Positions 1 to 11,177 of a DNA stretch of 64,000 nucleotides are shown here, one piece after another. The DNA is taken from NCBI RefSeq assembly GCF_020520425.1, contig NC_079487.1, positions 48,243,219 through 48,307,218 on the forward strand, read 5' to 3'. The stretch is from Spinacia oleracea (lineage: Eukaryota; Streptophyta; Magnoliopsida; Caryophyllales; Amaranthaceae). Position numbers and translations under genes: made by a program. The notes under the pieces are model-generated. The model was not told where the DNA came from. It saw only the letters and a program-made list of their open reading frames with translations, and ran no database searches. Every line of letters begins with the position of its first letter. The first letter of the stretch is position 1.

Positions 1-2
1 AG

Positions 3-1713
3 GATAAAACTCAGAGATCTTTAGAAGTATCTGGTGAGAATCAAGGACCACCTAGAAATGTAACCCCGCGTAGATCGCAGAGATATAGATCTCAACCGGA
101 AAGGTACTTAGGTATTTTAACGAACGAGAGCTATGAAGTTTTATTACTTCAAAGTGATGAACCTGCGACTTACAAACAAGCTATGACGAGCCCTAGCTCC
201 AAGAAATGGCAAGAAGCCATGCAATCTGAATTATACTCCATGTCTGAAAACCAAGTTTGGGATTTGGTCGATTTGCCAGATGGCTACCAAGCCATAGGAA
301 GCAAATGGGTTTTCAAACTGAAAAAGGACAAGGATGGGAAATTTGAAGTTTTCAAAGCTAGATTGGTTGCAAACGGTTACAGGCAAGTCCACGGTGTGGA
401 TTACGATGAAACCTTTTCACCAGTTGCAATTCTAAAGCCTATTCGGATAATGTTAGCAATCGCTGCATATTACGATTACGAAATATGGAAGATGGATGTC
501 AAAACCGCTTTCTTAAACGGCGTTTTAACAAAAACTGTGTTTATGACACAGCCTGAGAGCTTTGAGGATACAAAGAATGCTAAAAAGGTATGCAAGCTTA
601 AGAAATTAATCTACAGATTGAAGCAAGCATCAAGGAGTTGGAATATACGTTTTGATGAAGCAGTCAGTGACTTTGGTTTCATCAAGAACGCAGACGAATC
701 TTGTGTGTACAAGAAGGTCAGTGGGAGGGAAATTGCTTTTCTAGTATTATATGTCGACGACATATTACTTATCGGAAATAACATTCCTATGTTGAACTCT
801 GTCAAGATTTGGCTTGGGAAATGTTTTTCGATGAAGGATCTAGGAGAAGCACAGTACATACTGGGCATCAAGATTTACAGAGATAGATCTAAGAAGATGA
901 TTGGACTCAGTCAAAGCACTTATATCAATAAGGTGCTTGAAAGGTTCAATATGGCAGACTCCAAGCGAGGCTACCTACCCATGTCTCATGGAATGACTCT
1001 AAGCAAGACTAAGTGCCCAAAAACACTAGATAAGCGTAGACGAATGAATGGGATTTCATATGCATCATTGATTGGTTCAATAATGTATGCTATGATATGT
1101 ACACGCCCGGATGTTGCGTACGCATTCAGTGCCACGAGCTGATACCAGTCAGACCCAGGAGAGGCATATTGGACTGCTGCCAAGAACATTCTGAAGTACC
1201 TGAAAAGGCACAAAGATGATTTACTGGTCTATGGTGGAGATGATGAATTAATTGTTAAAGGCTATACGGGCCCAAGTTTCCAAACCGACAAAGATTATTT
1301 CAAATCACAGTCTGGGTTTGTCTTCTGCCTCAACGGAGGTGCAGTACATTGCTGATTCTACAACTGAAGCGGAGTACATTGTTGCACATGAAGCAGCAAA
1401 GGAATCTATATGGCTAAGGAATTTCATAGGTGAACTTGGTGTAGTCCCCTCCATTAAAGGACCAGTAGCTCTACATTGTGATAATAATGGAGCTATTGCA
1501 CAAGCAAAGGAGTCTAGACACCACTAGAGAGTCAAGCATGTACTTCGTAGATTTCACCTTCTAGGAGAGTTCGTTGAAAGAAAAGAAGTCGAGATATACA
1601 AGATTGGAACTGATGACAACATCTCAGATCCATTAACTAAACCTCTGCCGTAGGCGAAGCACAACTCGCACACTGCAGCTATGGGAACCAAGCATGTTGG
1701 AGAATGGCTTTGA
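3..1713 (+). pseudogene. Ty1/copia pol 3' part (RT and RNase H), broken
   Basis: This is the end of a copia polyprotein: the integrase-RT linker, reverse transcriptase and RNase H. The frame is open from position 3 (the window edge cuts the element) to a TGA at 1140-1142. RT landmarks are the KWVFKLKKDKDG block, the MDVKTAFLNG block and the catalytic YVDD (about 754-765). After the TGA the same frame goes on into the RNase H region. A net 26-base deletion near 1345, judged against the second copy at 63.4 kb, removes the WKSSKQST-type segment and shifts the frame. DSTTEAEYI, CDNNGAIAQAKE and DPLTKPLP blocks follow in the new frame, with TAG stops near 1525 and 1650. The protein end GEWL and TGA lie at 1702-1713. 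The lineage is TNT1-94/Tork-Angela-like by impression. It cannot make a working protein. Confidence 0.9.
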
Positions 1714-2030
1714 TGTCCTTATTTAATGTTTTAAAGTTTTAGAGTTTAATACTTTGTAAAACGTTATTGGTTAATCATTCACATTAATGAATAGAATTCA
1801 TTTTTCCATTTAATTTGTGGTTTATTAGATGATGAGTCCCTTCAATTTGACGAAATATTCAAGATAGACTGTCAGGACCAGTCCTGTGACTAAGAAATGT
1901 CTATCAAGTGAACTTGAATGTCAAAAGTTGAAAATGGTCCCTGGTCGGAGTTTTCTATAAAGATGGACGCATAGAAAACGTTAGACGACTAGAATGCAAG
2001 ATGACTAGTAGTTCTATTTCTTGAACTATG
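1714..2030 (+). other. copia 3' untranslated region, first segment
   Basis: AT-rich sequence with no open frame lies between the copia pol stop and the first nested insertion. It resumes at 12683-12732 and at 24470-24962 once the two inserted LTR elements are removed. Its last five bases, CTATG, are the target duplication of the inserted element. Confidence 0.7.
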
Positions 2031-3530
2031 TGTAGACACCTACTTTTGTCCCCATTCCCGAAAGGGAAGGTTCGATGATGAAAGCATAAATCTCCACTTG
2101 ACAACGCATCTCCTATAAAATAACGAATCTCGATCACCCCTTTTCATTTCACCCGAAACCTGCTATTTATGGAAACCTGCTAAAAATAGTAACTGTCGTA
2201 ATGGGTAGTTGTTAAAAGTGGCAAGTCATAAAAGATAGAAACCTGTCAGAATTAGGTGTTGCACTCCAACATAAATCCTAAATGAGATAGAAATTGCGAG
2301 AGAATCCTATTCCTAATACGATTCGAAAATAAGAGTCACGTATTGATTGAAATCCTAACGAGCCTAGAGTTCGTAACGGGCCCAGAAGCATTCCGTCATA
2401 AAATTAATACGCACTAAAAGACACGATTAAGTCTCATACGCTCCGGATTCTAAGAGTCTAAATCTGACAAAGAAACGGCCAAAACATCAATTTCAACGCC
2501 CAGCCATGGGCGCTGAAATTGCCCAGATCCTATTTTCAACGCCTGGTTCTGGGCGCCGAAATCTTCGGCGCCCAACCCTGGGCGCTGAAAATACCTGGGA
2601 CGTGTTCTTTCCTAATTCCTCGTGGATTAGAGTTCTACAATTCTATCTTTCCACGAACTCTTTTTCTATAAATAGGGCCCTAAGTTCGACGTGAAAACAC
2701 AAAACACACAATTATTATTCTGAGTATTGACTCTAAACCCCTAAGCCTAAGCCTCACGCTGCAAAACTGATCACGCGTTCTGTCGCAATCGATCCATAAA
2801 TCGTACAGAACGTATCCTGTCCCATAATTTGAGATTCGTTAAATAAAAGGAGAAATAGCAAAGTCAAAGTGGTTAGTTTTCTGAGAACCGTGACGCACCT
2901 CTCAAGGGTGCGTCGTAATGTGTCCCTTTTCTATGATTTAATTGCTTTCCTCGCCCTTTTATGAACCGTTAAACTAATTAAATCTGATTGTTCTATCACG
3001 CCTAATAAAGATTATGTTTTTGGGAAATTGGATTATCATGCTAGGTCCCTTAATACAATCTAAATCAGATAATCGCGCTCGATCTAGTATTATATGTTGC
3101 ATATTGTTAAATTCGACTCAGATTAGTTTAATAGTTAACGCATGTCCCTTCAATTATTTATGCTGAGCTAGTAAGGATATCCTGCCTCTGGAGTTATCGA
3201 AGAGCGAGTACTCCTCTCGGTAGTTACAGTCCCCCGAACCCTCAATCTCTACCCTGCGGGTGTACGTTGAGCGATCCCCACCACCAGGGATCACAAGGGA
3301 ACCTACGGCCGTCGTGGTCAAACATAATTGCACTCCCTTTATGTCACGATAACCGGGTTTTGTCAGTTTTTCTCATTGTCGTTAAAAACTGAATGGCGAC
3401 TCCTATATTACTAGTCAATTGGGTGTAAACTCACAGGAAATCCAATTACACTTGATTTGACAAAAAGAAGCGTCACACCCACGAGGGACAAGGTCACGCA
3501 TTAGCCTCGTGCTTTTTCGACCCCCTCACA
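2031..3530 (+). repeat. 5' LTR of the non-coding element
   Basis: The 1,500-base LTR begins TGTAGACACC and ends CCTCACA. A TATA box (TATAAATAG, 2667-2675) places U3/R near 2.7 kb. It holds one copy of the GGGCGC hairpin cassette (about 2490-2590), just upstream of the TATA box, and a short perfect hairpin of GACGCACC and GGTGCGTC near 2892-2912. Confidence 0.93.
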
Positions 3531-3531
3531 G

Positions 3532-3549
3532 TGGCGACTCCACTGGGGA
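3532..3549 (+). other. Primer-binding site of the non-coding element
   Basis: TGGCGACTCCACTGGGGA starts one base after the 5' LTR. Its 3'-terminal TGG pairs with a tRNA CCA end. I recall this type of PBS (tRNA-Arg) from Tat/Ogre gypsy elements; the tRNA assignment is from memory. Confidence 0.75.
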
Positions 3550-4328
3550 TAGTGAAGGAAATACTCGTGCTTGTAGGTAATCAAAATAGCTGAAGGGTGA
3601 AATGATCCTACCCCGCGTTTATTTCCCCATCAAGTTGGGATGACCTGAAAATCAGCATATTAATGTGAATGGACAAAACCGCATAACGAATCTTGGCTCC
3701 CTTGATGTTTCATCTCGGGAGTTGGGACTAAGGATACCCATTGCCAACCGGGGGGTGCATACACTTCGAATGTTGTCCACTCGGCACTTTCCCTAGTAGT
3801 ACACCCGTCCCAAACCCAATCGCTCGCCCACTAGGTCCCTCTCATTGGTGCATGCCCCCTTGGCTTACATCGTGATTGGCCTCTTGGGCGAAATTCGTCT
3901 GTTGAAGACACTACCTCGACCGGGGCATGTGTTGGATCTGCGATAGAAGCGGTACCAAGCCAGGCGCAAATACTACCCATAGAAGCCTATCATAAACTAC
4001 GTGACATATCATTATTGCTTCATGATGTAATGTTAGTTATGTGTAGCGAAATATATGATTGTGTGTGACAAACTATCTTAGAAAAACCAACGACCTTAAA
4101 AATTTCCCAAACATTCATAAACCAATTTGCCAAAGAGTTATACCGAAATACGTGTTCCGCAAACCCGAACGATCGCCACAAAAATAAGCGACGCTCGGGA
4201 TGGCCTGTAACGAATCCCACAAATGATGCACAACGCGTAAAGGACGTTATTAGGCAAACACGCAAAATCGAAGTCGCATCTACAGAAAATATACGCGAAC
4301 GGAATACGAGTACTAGTCAGGGACGCAT

Positions 4329-4385
4329 TTTCAGCGCCCCAGGCTGGGCGCCATAATTTCTCACGCCCACTGCTGGGCGCTGAAG
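4329..4385. repeat. GGGCGC hairpin cassette 1
   Basis: Two adjacent imperfect palindromes of the form GCGCCC-AG-N-CTGGGCGC, introduced by CATTTTCA and separated by about 15 AT-rich bases. The same layout recurs in the element's LTRs and at 6552, 8618 and 9512. Confidence 0.75.
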
Positions 4386-6551
4386 TTGCTGCTTGGCCTT
4401 CTGGTCAGGCGCAGCAGCCTCGGTGCCCGCGAAAAAAGAAAACACGTAGCAAAAAAAACCGTTCGTAAAAAAATTGCTGCGAGGGCGTAAGAAAAGCACT
4501 CGATTCTAAAAGCGACTCATAAAAAATAAATAACTCTTTGTGTCGTTGTCAGGCCTCCTATGACGACAATGTTCGGCTCCGAAACCGAGCACGCTAATCG
4601 AAATAAACTTGAATGTCACATGGGCAAAATATTCAAAAAATAATGTTCAAATGAAGTTTTCAAGGAAAAATAATGTTCGAATAAAAAAATAAATCTGAGT
4701 CTAGACTAGGCTATGCCAAAGTACAATCTAAATCCTAAGTCTTAGTTGTCTTATCCATAGAATCGGTCCTAATGCTTGGTGTCGTTCTGCAAGTTAAAAG
4801 GTTAAACCATATTGAGTCTCCCTTCCTAACATTTAAATCAATGAGCACCCATATGTAATTGTCATCCCTTGCTAAGAATCCACGGCCTCAATACTCTCTC
4901 TCACCAATAAAAAGAATATATTATAGTATTTGCAAAATGGAAACAGTCACATTCTGAAAATCATTCCCCCATAGTCGCACAACCCCCAAAGTGAACCTAA
5001 GGTGTCAATACCATTGGCAAGAAAAATTAATGGCATCAAGGCTTATGATCACATTGGGTCACGACCATCATAGTCCTCTCGAGCCACTCGCTCCTTGAAA
5101 TACTCCTAAGTACGGACTAAAAGATTTTCCATGAATGCAACATGACGAACCATGAAAATACCCAAATCGGCATACCATAAGGCTACCATTGGGGTAAAGC
5201 AATACACACTAAGAGGGAAGCCGCACTAATGATTCTACTCTTGCAAAAATAAAATTTCGATCTCCCCAACTAACTACCTTGCCAACATTAAGCAAAATGG
5301 CGCATGACAAATGAACACCCAAGGGTTAAAATCTAAAGTGTCAACCAACGAAAGTTATGGTCCAATTACCCTAAGTCTGAGAGTTGCTTGGTCAAGTATT
5401 ATAGGCTTACGCCACGTTATTATTTTGAGTCTAGGCCACCTCATTGTATTCATACACGGGTTATAATCAGAAAAATTAATGAAAGTTCGAGTCTAAATCA
5501 CAACTTCCAGTTTATTCCCGGAAACTGGAATCTGAAAAGAAGCAAAAAAAATATTTTCAATGTAATTCTTTCGTTAAATTTCAATAAGGTAAAAATAACA
5601 TTTTTAATCTACGCTATTTGCACAATTTAAGAAACGACTAAATACGCTTGCAAAGTAAGACAATTTAAAGGTCCACCCTAGGCCTACTAAAGCTAAAGGT
5701 CCACCCTAGGCTTACTAAAGTTAAGGGTCCACTATAAGCCTACCAACCGAGGCTCACTCAGTCTCGCCTCGTGACTCAAAGACCACAACCATCTACCTCT
5801 TAGCCCAAATAAAAAATTGATTGACGGATTTATGTTGGGGAGAAAGTCCCAAGAAAAAGGAAAAAATAGAAAGAGAAAAGGGAAAGCGAAAAGAGCGAGC
5901 CATGGAATACTTATCCCGTACCTCCCAAAGTGCAACATATACCCAAGTAAACGAAGAAAAAGAACTGAGTCAACCAATCCAAATCATAAAATTCTACGAT
6001 GTCTACCCTTTCCAATCCTTATGATCTTAGACGCCTTCGCTCTGGGGCCCCTGTTCAGCTCATTTAACCCATCCGTGTTCTCATTGCCATAACCCAAGAA
6101 ACCGTTACCTCAACTCTTATTCTTGAACTTGTTGTCAACTGCAAACCAAGTACGACCATTGACACGTGCGTCATACCCATTATTTCCAAAACCTGCTCTT
6201 ACATCACCATTAGTATAATGACCATATAACTTGTTTGAATACATCCTGTTGATATACCCTTGAGTCATCCCCATGCTACTCATTGGCCTAGGTTGATGTA
6301 AACTCATGACGCTAGCACGAAGCTGCAAATTGTGAGTCCTAGCAGATGTAATCCTCATGCTTGACTAATACTTATACAAATTATCCTTTCAAACCGTCTT
6401 GAGTCACGAATAAAAGAAAAAAAAGAAGACAAATGAAAAGTACAAAAAAATAATAAATAATAAAAAAAGCAAACTTTGCAAAGCGCCTCTAAAGTTAGTC
6501 CAAAAAGAAAAAGAAGCATCTAGCGCACCAAAAAAAATCCGCCCAGAAGTC

Positions 6552-6609
6552 ATTTTCAGCGCCCAGAGATGGGCGCTGAAATCATTAGCGCCCCAGCCTG
6601 GGCGCTGAT
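6552..6609. repeat. GGGCGC hairpin cassette 2
   Basis: CATTTTCA followed by two GCGCCC/GGGCGC inverted repeats, about 58 bases in all. It is followed by a TCTGCTCGCCAA-type tail shared with the 8.6-kb cassette. Confidence 0.75.
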
Positions 6610-8617
6610 TCTCTCTGCTCGCCAAATATTGTCCAGAAGTGCTCGTCATTCCGCACATGCACGGAAAAATAACGAACACTTGGAGGGGTACAGCACGTAT
6701 TCAGATATACGTACCACCAAAAAATACATGTACTCAAAAAAAAATATAAAACAAATTTTTGGCTTACGGCAAGGCAGCAGAATAAAATAATAATAAACTT
6801 CACTTATTCCACCGTTTCAAATAATATGTTTCCACCTCAGAACGTACTTGTTTAAAATCGGCATTCTAAGAAACCATTTTCTAGGCTAAGAACTACGCAA
6901 GACCTGATTCCAAATTAAATCTATTTAAGGCGGATACGTAGGCAATCCATGATTCGGTCCAACCAATTTGAAAAAATGTTAGAGCCTATAGAATAACAAG
7001 AATAAGAAATAGAGTCCCTTATTGAAATTTAATTACTTGCAACCCAAGTCGAAAGAAAAATTTAAGTCAAAGGAAGAATCCAAGTTATCAAGATGCCAAA
7101 ACGAGCACACATCGAAAAAATAATAAGGGCACGTACCCTTGCCAGAAGGAGCACTCACACTCCTAGGCACTTAGCCAAGACTCAAGAGATCGCTTTGCCT
7201 CAATTGAATGGGGGCTAGCGCAAGTGTCCATGACCTCTAAAGTACTCGACTTGACCCTCCCTAAAAGCGAACTAACTCACTTAAAGACCTTCTTTCACCA
7301 CTAGACATAAGTCGTTCGCTTAAAGACCTTCTTTCACCACTAGACACAATCATAATCGCCAACAAGTAGTAAAGGCAGTAAGCTTGCAATAAAGAGGATT
7401 GTTCTACGGCATCGCCCCATCGTTCCTTCGAACTCAGGGCACCCGTTCATGGTAATTCAAATGCTTGCGAATCCCCTTTGAAAAAAAAAATCAGACATTG
7501 TCAATAGGACCTGGCACTTAACCACGGCTCACCCTACTCAGACATATGACACAGGCATCTAAAAATCGAAATCTGAAAGCATCATTAATGGGAAGACATA
7601 ACAGCAACTGGGGGCTAAAAAATGAAAGAGCTAGGGAAAGAACTAAGTATACCTTGACCTTTTGTGCAGACATACACCAAGTAAATCTAAGTCAATTTGA
7701 AAACGGTTTATATTCCCGCAATTCTGGAAAAGATGGCCCTAAAAGCCTAAAGCATATGCCAAACAGGCACAAGTATACCTTGAAGCCTGCACCCTGGCTT
7801 CCAGCAATTAAATCCTTAGACAGCATTCCAAAAATCGTAACAGTATTTTGATTCACTCATGTAATTCTGTACGAACCCTTCTATAAGTCAACTTACTTAG
7901 GACCCCTCGGATTGTACACAGTAGGACTCGAATTTCAAATAATTTTCAAAGACTTCTTCGAGCATAATAAAGTGTCGTTGGTTTAAGCTAAGTATGTGTT
8001 TATCTCGATGTTGCAAGTGAGTCAAAAGATTTCTAAATATGATTATAGGTAAAGAAAGACACCTAGCTTTTGGTCAAGACATACTTCAACATGGACTACC
8101 TTGACCATGGCAATGTTGCACAATACGACGTCCACAAGAGAAGTAGCAAATCACTACTCGAACGTACCTCGCACTAAACGAGTCTGGTTCAAACTATTCA
8201 TGATCCATGTCACCATGAATGCATAAAGAATTAAAGACGTATGCAAAGCATCATAGCACCAAGCCAATCCCGTAGCTGCAGTTGGAGGCTTGAGAAAAAC
8301 ACTCTAAATATGCTCGAAATGACGATTTCGTCGCAGATTCTCGACGCTAATGCTATACATACATCATAGGGGCACAATCCTAAGCTTTAATCGTGTAAAA
8401 CGAACCTTAGAATGGCTACAACCCCTCCCAAATTCTAAGCGCTACTTTCACCCCACTAACAAGGGTAACTGAAAATCGCGAGTCACCAAAACTCCGATCA
8501 AACTACTGCACATAACGCTCGCCCTACAAGCGCCCGTTACACAGTCTACCTGGTTCCAAAGCAAAAGCGAAAGAAAAAAAATCAAGGATAAGAACTGTCA
8601 AAATATACCCAGAAATC

Positions 8618-8674
8618 ATTTTCAACGCCCAGCGCTGGGCGCCGATATCTTTGACGCCCCAGCCTGGGCGCTGA
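8618..8674. repeat. GGGCGC hairpin cassette 3
   Basis: CATTTTCA, then GCCCAGCGCTGGGC (a perfect 14-base palindrome), an AT spacer and a second GCCCCAGCCTGGGC inverted repeat. Same arrangement as the other cassettes. Confidence 0.78.
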
Positions 8675-9511
8675 ATCTTTCTGCTAGCCAAGTTTTGCCC
8701 AGATATAAAAATAAGAAAGAAACACCTATGAATCCTCGAATCGAACGAAGTAATAAGCCGTGCAAACCCACGCAGAAGGTGCTACACTTGTTCAAGGACC
8801 TGAACGAGGCGTGATGCAAAAAATAATAATGATATCCCAACACCTGGAGGAATGTTTTAAGACACGCCGTTAGGCCACACAAGCCTACGTTGCACCATAA
8901 GTTCAACCGTCCCACGGTACAAGCCTAAAAAAGAGTGAGGCATATCGCACTAATGCGGGCACGACCAAGAGCATGTGTAAAAGAGGCAAAGACTACTTAT
9001 CGCCCAAATTCAAAATGCAAGCCACACGACTTCTACATTAAGGATTGAAAGTAGCAAAACATTACTTGCCACGGAAGGGATAGCTCGCACCTACACGAGC
9101 GGAACCCCAAGGCATCTCTCTCGAAAGAACCTACAAAATCGTACGCCAAAAGGAAGCATCCCAACATGCATACTTGGGGGCTCCAAGATACGAAACGACC
9201 ATAGCAAAATAAAAAAAATCTTGAAGCAAATGTTTGAACAATCGAAAGAGCACGATGTTTGAGCCCACTTCACGAATGGGCCTGAACCCTATCAAGCTTC
9301 TAAGCAAACTATTCAAAATCAGTCATTGCTCAAAAAAAATGATTCAAGCAAACTGATTAATGGACCGCACACAACGGCCATTCTATGAACGCTCGTTCGC
9401 ACATACATATCATGTTTCCAAGTATCGAACATTCACGAACGCGTTCAAAAGAAAAAAAGAAAACGAACGAACAAGAGGCCAACTGTGTCATCAAGAAACC
9501 TCGCCAGAAAT

Positions 9512-9572
9512 CATTTTCAGCGCCCAACGCTGGGCGCCGATATCTTTAACGCCCAGGCATGGGCGCCGAAAA
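9512..9572. repeat. GGGCGC hairpin cassette 4
   Basis: Two GGGCGC inverted repeats enclosed by TCATTTTC on the left and GAAAATGA on the right, so the whole 60-base unit is itself an inverted repeat. Confidence 0.75.
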
Positions 9573-10227
9573 TGATGCCCTGACTTCTATAGGGCCCTGC
9601 TGTATCCGTTCGACTCGAAAATTGCCGATTTCTGAAAGTCGCACCTCACGGCTTTGTTAAGAGTAGCACACCACTACAAAGATCGCTCGCACTTACGAGC
9701 ACAATCCCAAACACGATCAAGGACATTACAGAATGCGTATCCCTAAGGAACCTCTTTGACAAGAAATGACCGTCAAGCACGAGTGCTTGGGGGCTCGAAA
9801 GAAAATATATATTATGCAAACTCAAAACAATATTCCCAGACTAAGCTGTACGAAGTCCCGTGTTTGGATGTCTCAAAAAATAAAACCGGTTTACGACCTC
9901 AAGACAAAGGTCGCCGTTGATACTTATACATAGTCCCCTAATCAAGGACCCAGGTAGTGGCAAAATTGAGCCGTAAAGACTAGCTCAAAACCATGAAAGA
10001 AGATGACCACAAGACAATGGTCCGCCTAAGCACGTTGTCAACCCACATTCAGGTTGCAACTAAATCCGAGCATCCCTCGAAAGAATTCGCTCCTGCGAGA
10101 ATGAATAAAAAAGAAATTCTCAAAAGAAATCACAAGAACAAATGAAATAGGGACTTGCCCACCTCAATCAGGCAAGATCGCGCCACGAAGCACGCGAGTT
10201 CCAAATCAAGAAAAAACGAATTCAGGG

Positions 10228-10503
10228 ACGTCCACCCTCAACGGACAGGGCTCGCCCACCTTCAGCGGGCGGGGTCTGCGTCACTAGTCGCGCAGGTCCT
10301 CTGTTTTCCAAAAATAAAATTTTCAAAATTCAAAATGAAACAGGTTCGCCATCTTTAGTCGGCGGGGTCTACGTCAAAAAACCGCGTAGGTCCTTATTTT
10401 CAAAAACAGATTCGTCCACTTCCATCGGACGGGGTGTCCACCCTTAGCGGACAGGCTCGCCATCTTTAGCCGGCGGGGTCTGCGTCACTAACCGCGCAGG
10501 TCC
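10228..10503. repeat. Array of short alternating hairpins
   Basis: About nine consecutive mini-inverted repeats with 5- to 8-base stems and 4- to 8-base loops. Examples are GTCCACCCTCAACGGAC, GCCCACCTTCAGCGGGC, CGCCATCTTTAGCCGGCG and CTGCGTCACTAACCGCGCAG. Several are joined by GGGTC or GGTCC. Paired stem changes keep the complementarity from unit to unit. Confidence 0.7.
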
Positions 10504-10530
10504 TTAATCACTGCAGCGATAACTTTTTCT

Positions 10531-10770
10531 GGTTTTCCGTTTTTCCAAAAAAGAACGATGTGAGTAGCTTCCCCCTTTTTCCAAAGATTGGTTTTTCGTT
10601 TTTTCCAAAAAAGAACGATGTGAGTAGCTTTCCCTTTTTCCAAAGATTGGTTTTCCGTTTTTTCCAAAAAAGAACGGTGTGAGTAGCTTTCCTTTTTTCC
10701 AAAATTTAAAAGAATAGTTTTCCGGTTTTCTTTTCCAAAAAGAACGATGTGCTGGATTTTCCTTCGTTTT
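10531..10770. repeat. 59-bp tandem repeat, about four copies
   Basis: Units start near 10531, 10590 and 10649, with a diverged fourth near 10717. The core is GGTTTTCCGTTTTTTCC followed by AAAAAAGAACGATGTGAG. Since 59 is not a multiple of three, all three reverse frames are open across it, which creates spurious peptides of 64 to 99 residues. Confidence 0.85.
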
Positions 10771-10779
10771 ACGTCCCAT

Positions 10780-11163
10780 AAAAACAAGGGGGTTTTCTCG
10801 TTTAGCTAATCCTGAAAATGAGAATCTTTAAAAACGTTTTTACCTCGTGATTGGGCTTGGCCAGGCCCAATTACACTTTATAGCTTTGATTTCGAAAACA
10901 TCTGTAGCTACTCCCGATGACAAAGTGAGGGAGTTTCTACGCTTCTTTAGATACTTCCAATGACAAAGTGAGGGAGTTTCTATACTATCCGTTGACAAAT
11001 CCCAATAACACGTGAGGGATATGTCGACACTTCAAGTGATGACCCTTAAGTCAAACGTTATCACTCGGGGGCTCGTGAGACCCTCGCAAAAGCAGGTCAC
11101 CATGACTTGTGTGGCGCACTCCGTCTCATACTTTGACCATCATGTTACTCCAAGACTCAGTCA
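10780..11163. other. 3' non-coding segment before the purine tract
   Basis: No gene is visible. A phrase GACAAAGTGAGGGAGTTTCTA occurs twice (about 10919 and 10962, first 20 bases compared) with a diverged third copy near 10995, a short-period repeat preceding the 3' LTR. Confidence 0.6.
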
Positions 11164-11177
11164 AAGTGGGGGCTAAC
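11164..11177 (+). other. Polypurine tract of the non-coding element
   Basis: AAGTGGGGGCTAAC lies directly before the 3' LTR start TGTAGACACC, where the plus-strand primer of an LTR element is expected. Confidence 0.7.

Larger units (their letters stand above)
3550..10150. other. Non-coding interior of the LARD-like element
   Basis: About 6.6 kb without a supportable gene. Isolated frames such as 7546-7851 have no domain and no codon signature. The region carries four GGGCGC hairpin cassettes (annotated separately) and several short phrases ending in a GGGGGCT tract, such as those near 7210, 7610, 9175 and 9790. These look like remnants of an internally repeated leader. Confidence 0.7.

Noticed and set aside
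10228..10770. Regularly spaced repeats that might suggest a CRISPR-like array
   Set aside because: Plant nuclear DNA; the units are hairpins and a tandem repeat with no unique spacers.
10488..10787. Overlapping reverse-strand frames of 64-99 codons with repeated phrases
   Set aside because: They are translations of the 59-bp tandem repeat in three frames; no start context, domain or codon signal supports a gene.
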